From Kutzneria kofuensis (lineage in GTDB: Bacteria > Actinomycetota > Actinomycetes > Mycobacteriales > Pseudonocardiaceae): 64,000 nucleotides of DNA. The position numbers were made by a program, and so were the translations under genes. The notes beneath the pieces were generated by a model. That model saw nothing but the letters and a program-made list of their open reading frames with translations. It was not told the DNA's origin and searched no databases. Positions 61,302 to 64,000 of this stretch are shown here, piece after piece (within the stretch, counting starts at the first letter, position 1; every line of letters begins with the position of its first letter). The stretch spans positions 3,846,038 to 3,910,037 of the forward strand of contig NZ_JACHIR010000001.1 in the NCBI RefSeq assembly GCF_014203355.1, given 5' to 3'.

Positions 61302-61894
61302 ACCGTGCGACGCCCCGACAGGGCGCGGCCGAGCGTGAGCTCGTCGGCGAACTCCAGGTCGCCGCCCATCGGCAGGCCCGAGGCCAGCCGGGTGACGGTC
61401 AGCCCCGGGAAGTCGCGCAGCATGCGGATCAGGTAGGTCGCGGTCGCCTCGCCCTCGGTGTTCGGGTCGGTGGCGAGGATGATCTCCTTGATGTCGTCGG
61501 CGCCCATCCGGGCCAGCAGCTCGCGGATGCGCAGCTGGTCCGGGCCGATGCCGGACAACGGGTCGAGCGCGCCGCCGAGCACGTGGTAGCGGCCCTTGAA
61601 CTCGCGGGTCTTCTCCACCGCCACGACGTCCTTGGGCTCCTCGACCACGCACACCACGGTGGCGTCGCGGCGCGGGTCCTTGCAGATGCGGCAGGTCTGC
61701 TCCTCGGAGACGTTGCCGCAGATCTGGCAGAACTGCACCCCTTCGCGCACCTTCTGGAGCGCGTCCTGCAGTCGCCCGATGTCCGCCGGATCGGCGGCGA
61801 GCAGGTGGAACGCGATGCGCTGGGCGCTCTTCGGACCGACGCCGGGCAGCCGCCCCAGCTCGTCGATCAGGTCCTGGACCGGTCCCTCGTACAC
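61298..61894 (-). CDS. recR: Recombination protein RecR
   Basis: 198 residues from GTG 61894. HhH motif [20 protein letters not shown], the Cys4 zinc finger [16 protein letters not shown], then the Toprim domain [44 protein letters not shown] and [17 protein letters not shown]. RecR works with RecF/RecO to load RecA at gaps. 2 bp separate it from ybaB, the classic ybaB-recR pair. Confidence 0.97.
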   Translation of the reverse strand: MYEGPVQDLIDELGRLPGVGPKSAQRIAFHLLAADPADIGRLQDALQKVREGVQFCQICGNVSEEQTCRICKDPRRDATVVCVVEEPKDVVAVEKTREFKGRYHVLGGALDPLSGIGPDQLRIRELLARMGADDIKEIILATDPNTEGEATATYLIRMLRDFPGLTVTRLASGLPMGGDLEFADELTLGRALSGRRTV

Positions 61895-61896
61895 CG

Positions 61897-62244
61897 TCAG
61901 AACCCGGGCAGGCTCAGGCCACCGAGGTCGAACCCGCCGCCGAGGCCACCGGCCAGCGGGCCCATCTTCTGCGCGGCCAGCTGCTGCGCGTTGTTGTTGG
62001 CGTCGCGCACGGCCGCGACGACCAGGTCGGACAGCGTCTCGACGTCGTCGGGGTCGACCACCTTCGGGTCGATGTTCAGCGACTTGAGCTCGCCGGCGCC
62101 GGACACGGTCGCGGTCACCAGACCGCCGCCCGCGGTGCCGGTGACCTCGGCGGCCGCCAGCTCCTGCTGGGCGTTGACCAGCTGCTGCTGCATCTGCTGG
62201 GCCTGTTGCAGGATCTGTTGCATGTTGGGCTGGCCGGGCTGCAC
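61897..62244 (-). CDS. ybaB: YbaB/EbfC family nucleoid-associated protein
   Basis: 115 residues from GTG 62244. [62 protein letters not shown] is the family core, followed by [23 protein letters not shown] and a Gly/Leu-rich tail. Binds DNA as a dimer and is linked to recombination repair through RecR. In many bacteria dnaX precedes this pair; here an S9 peptidase gene is divergent instead, only 63 bp away. Confidence 0.94.
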   Translation of the reverse strand: MQPGQPNMQQILQQAQQMQQQLVNAQQELAAAEVTGTAGGGLVTATVSGAGELKSLNIDPKVVDPDDVETLSDLVVAAVRDANNNAQQLAAQKMGPLAGGLGGGFDLGGLSLPGF

Positions 62245-62307
62245 CGCGGCTCCTCTCGTCGGTTTGACCAGCACCAGCGTAGTCGCCGGGTGTGACAGGG
62301 TGGATCC

Positions 62308-64000
62308 ATGGGGCTGGACGTGAGGCGACTACTGGAACTGCACACGTGGCGGGCTTTCGACGTCGACGACGAGGGGCGGGTGCTGGCCGGCTCGGACGAG
62401 TCGGGCCGGGTGCAGCTCGTCGAGCTGGCGCCGGACGGCACGGCGACGCCGCTGCCACACCTGACCGGCGTGAGCAATGCGAAGTACGTCAGGGGCGAGC
62501 GCGCCGTGGTCGTCGAGCACGACAGCGGCGGCAACGAGCGCGGCCAGCTGTCGCTGCTGCGGCTCGGCGCGTCGGAGTTCGAGCCGATCGTGCACGACGA
62601 ACGGCACATCCACCGGCTGGGGGGCATGCTGGACGGCCGCGTCGTGTACGCCACGAACCGGCGCAACAAGGTCGACTTCGACGTGGTGGTGCGCAACCTG
62701 TTCAGCGGGGCCGAGGAGGTCGTCTACGACCGCGGCGGCTACTCGGCCGACGCGGCGCTGTCCCCCGACAGTCGGTACCTGGCCACCACGGTCGGCACCG
62801 ACCAGGCGAACTCGACCCAGCTGCTGCTGGTCGACACCATGCCGGCGACCGAGGCCGACCAGGTGGTCGAGCTGACCGGCGCCGACGAGCCGACCAACAT
62901 CGGCCATGTCGGCTGGCTGCCCGACGGCTCCGGCCTGATCGCCACCAGCAACCGGGACCGCGAGTTCAAGGCCGTTGCCCGGTACGACCTGGCCAGCGGG
63001 CAGTGGACGTGGCTGGTCGCCTCCGACCAGCACGACCTGATCGGCTGGCTGTCGCCGGACGGGCAGAAGCTGCTGGTGATGACCAACGTCGACGGTGTCG
63101 CCCGGCTGACCGTGCACGAGGGCCCGACCGGCCGCCAGCTCGACGAGATCCAGCTGCCCGCCGACGGCTGGACCTCGTATCCGCTGCTGGATCCGGTGTT
63201 CTCGCCGAACTCCCGGTACGTGGCGGTGACGTTCAGCTCGCCGACCATCCCGATGGACGTGCTGCTGGTCGACCTGGAGTCGGCGAAGGTCACCCCGCTG
63301 ACCGACACCGGGTCGCAGCTGGCCGGCATGGTGGAGCCGACGCACGTCCGCGCCAACGGCCAGATCCCGTGCTTCGTCTACGGCAGCGGCAAATCCGCGG
63401 TGTTGTTCCTGCACGGCGGCCCCGAGGGGCAGTCGCAGCGCCGGTTCGATCCGCTGGTGCAGGGGCTGGTCGCCGCGGGGCACGTGGTCGTGGTCCCGAA
63501 CATCCGAGGATCCATCGGCTACGGCAAGTCGTACTACTCGGCCGACGACCGGCGCAGGCGGCTGGACTCGGTGCAGGACCTGGCGGTGCTGCACGACTGG
63601 CTGCCGTCGATCGGGGTCGATCCGGCGAAGGTCGCGCTGTGGGGCCGGTCCTACGGCGGCTACCTGGTGCTCGCCGGGCTGGCGTTCCTGCCGGAGCGGT
63701 GGGCGGCCGGCGTGGACATCGTCGGCATCTCCTCGCTCGTCACGTTCCTGGAGAACACCTCGCCGTACCGGCGGCGCCTGCGGGAGCGGGAGTACGGCTG
63801 GCTGGACTCCGACCGGGACTTCCTGGAGGAGGCGTCCCCGATGAACAAGGTCGACCAGATCCGCGCGCCGCTCTTCGTGGTGCACGGGGCGAACGACCCG
63901 CGGGTGCCGCTGAGCGAGGCGGAGCAGCTGGCCGAGGCGGTGCGCCGCAACGGCGTCGAGTGCGAGCTGGTGGTGCACGCCGACGAGGGGCACCAGATGG
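62308..64000 (+). CDS. S9 family peptidase, 3' end outside window
   Basis: At least 564 residues from ATG 62308, open to the end of the window. A beta-propeller ([21 protein letters not shown] ... [16 protein letters not shown] ... [11 protein letters not shown]) is followed by an alpha/beta-hydrolase domain with oxyanion [16 protein letters not shown], nucleophile in [16 protein letters not shown], acid in [12 protein letters not shown], and the catalytic His in DEGHQM at the very end. Same class as the gene at 31711 but clearly diverged. Cytoplasmic prolyl-oligopeptidase-like enzyme. Confidence 0.9.
   Translation, partial: MGLDVRRLLELHTWRAFDVDDEGRVLAGSDESGRVQLVELAPDGTATPLPHLTGVSNAKYVRGERAVVVEHDSGGNERGQLSLLRLGASEFEPIVHDERHIHRLGGMLDGRVVYATNRRNKVDFDVVVRNLFSGAEEVVYDRGGYSADAALSPDSRYLATTVGTDQANSTQLLLVDTMPATEADQVVELTGADEPTNIGHVGWLPDGSGLIATSNRDREFKAVARYDLASGQWTWLVASDQHDLIGWLSPDGQKLLVMTNVDGVARLTVHEGPTGRQLDEIQLPADGWTSYPLLDPVFSPNSRYVAVTFSSPTIPMDVLLVDLESAKVTPLTDTGSQLAGMVEPTHVRANGQIPCFVYGSGKSAVLFLHGGPEGQSQRRFDPLVQGLVAAGHVVVVPNIRGSIGYGKSYYSADDRRRRLDSVQDLAVLHDWLPSIGVDPAKVALWGRSYGGYLVLAGLAFLPERWAAGVDIVGISSLVTFLENTSPYRRRLREREYGWLDSDRDFLEEASPMNKVDQIRAPLFVVHGANDPRVPLSEAEQLAEAVRRNGVECELVVHADEGHQM

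Overview
The window is high-GC DNA with frequent GTG starts, dense 4-nt start/stop overlaps (ATGA, GTGA) and strong GC third-position bias. It comes from an actinomycete chromosome. The gene order from acsA to the metallophosphoesterase (about 5.2-30 kb) follows Mycobacterium tuberculosis Rv3667-Rv3683: acs, holin-like, ephE, marP, CoA pyrophosphatase, thioredoxin, nth, membrane protein, crp, MBL protein, ridA, DUF4177, two ArsA-type ATPases, whiB4, ponA2, metallophosphoesterase. The asd-ask-leuA group matches Rv3708c-Rv3710, and recR-ybaB matches Rv3715c-Rv3716c. Lack of mycobacterial lipid genes, together with an AfsR-type regulator, an XRE/DUF5753 module and DasR-type logic, suggests a Pseudonocardiales-like organism. 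The genus cannot be fixed from this sequence.

Region by region: (1) 1-4.2 kb is a cell-wall muropeptide salvage operon (namZ end, secreted serine hydrolase, RpiR/MurR regulator, murQ). (2) 4.3-7.3 kb holds a degenerate Fic-fold protein and acsA; acsA is preceded by a palindrome matching the DasR dre core, which could tie acetate activation to amino-sugar salvage. (3) 7.3-30 kb is the conserved Rv3669-Rv3683-like block, interrupted by an MFS pump, a TAT-exported PHP hydrolase, a second sliding-clamp paralogue, an oxidoreductase and two tandem paralogous proteins of unknown function; it ends with a tRNA-Pro(CGG). (4) 30-38 kb is accessory: secreted trypsin-like protease, S9 peptidase, Dps, Ohr, FMN reductase, esterase, Fur, MFS. 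(5) 38-49.5 kb holds gluconokinase, asd/ask, a GT-C glycosyltransferase, nitroreductase, three tandem small membrane paralogues, leuA with a leucine leader peptide, two DedA proteins, a class II aldolase and map. (6) 49.5-51.5 kb holds two XRE regulators and small accessory genes. (7) 51.6-57.6 kb is a type VII secretion-style polymorphic toxin island. (8) 57.8-64 kb holds a large AfsR-like regulator, a P-loop kinase, recR, ybaB and the start of an S9 peptidase.

The most striking system is the 51.6-57.6 kb island, read on the minus strand: a YbaB-like protein, a WXG100-like helical protein, then a toxin with a C-terminal TNT (NAD+ glycohydrolase) domain. A CpnT-like architecture therefore appears split over two genes that overlap by 4 nt. 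Next come an 86-residue immunity candidate, a paralogous orphan immunity gene, an immunity remnant, and a second toxin. The second toxin has a nearly identical N-terminal 105 residues but an unrelated, unrecognised C-terminus. Three tandem copies of a second putative immunity family follow, the middle one broken by a frameshift. This is the layout of a polymorphic toxin locus that swaps tips and keeps old immunity genes.

Two copies of a long, near-perfect palindrome (19.9 kb and 46.7 kb) differ by paired, stem-preserving substitutions and sit between convergent genes. They look like a dispersed terminator-like repeat family.
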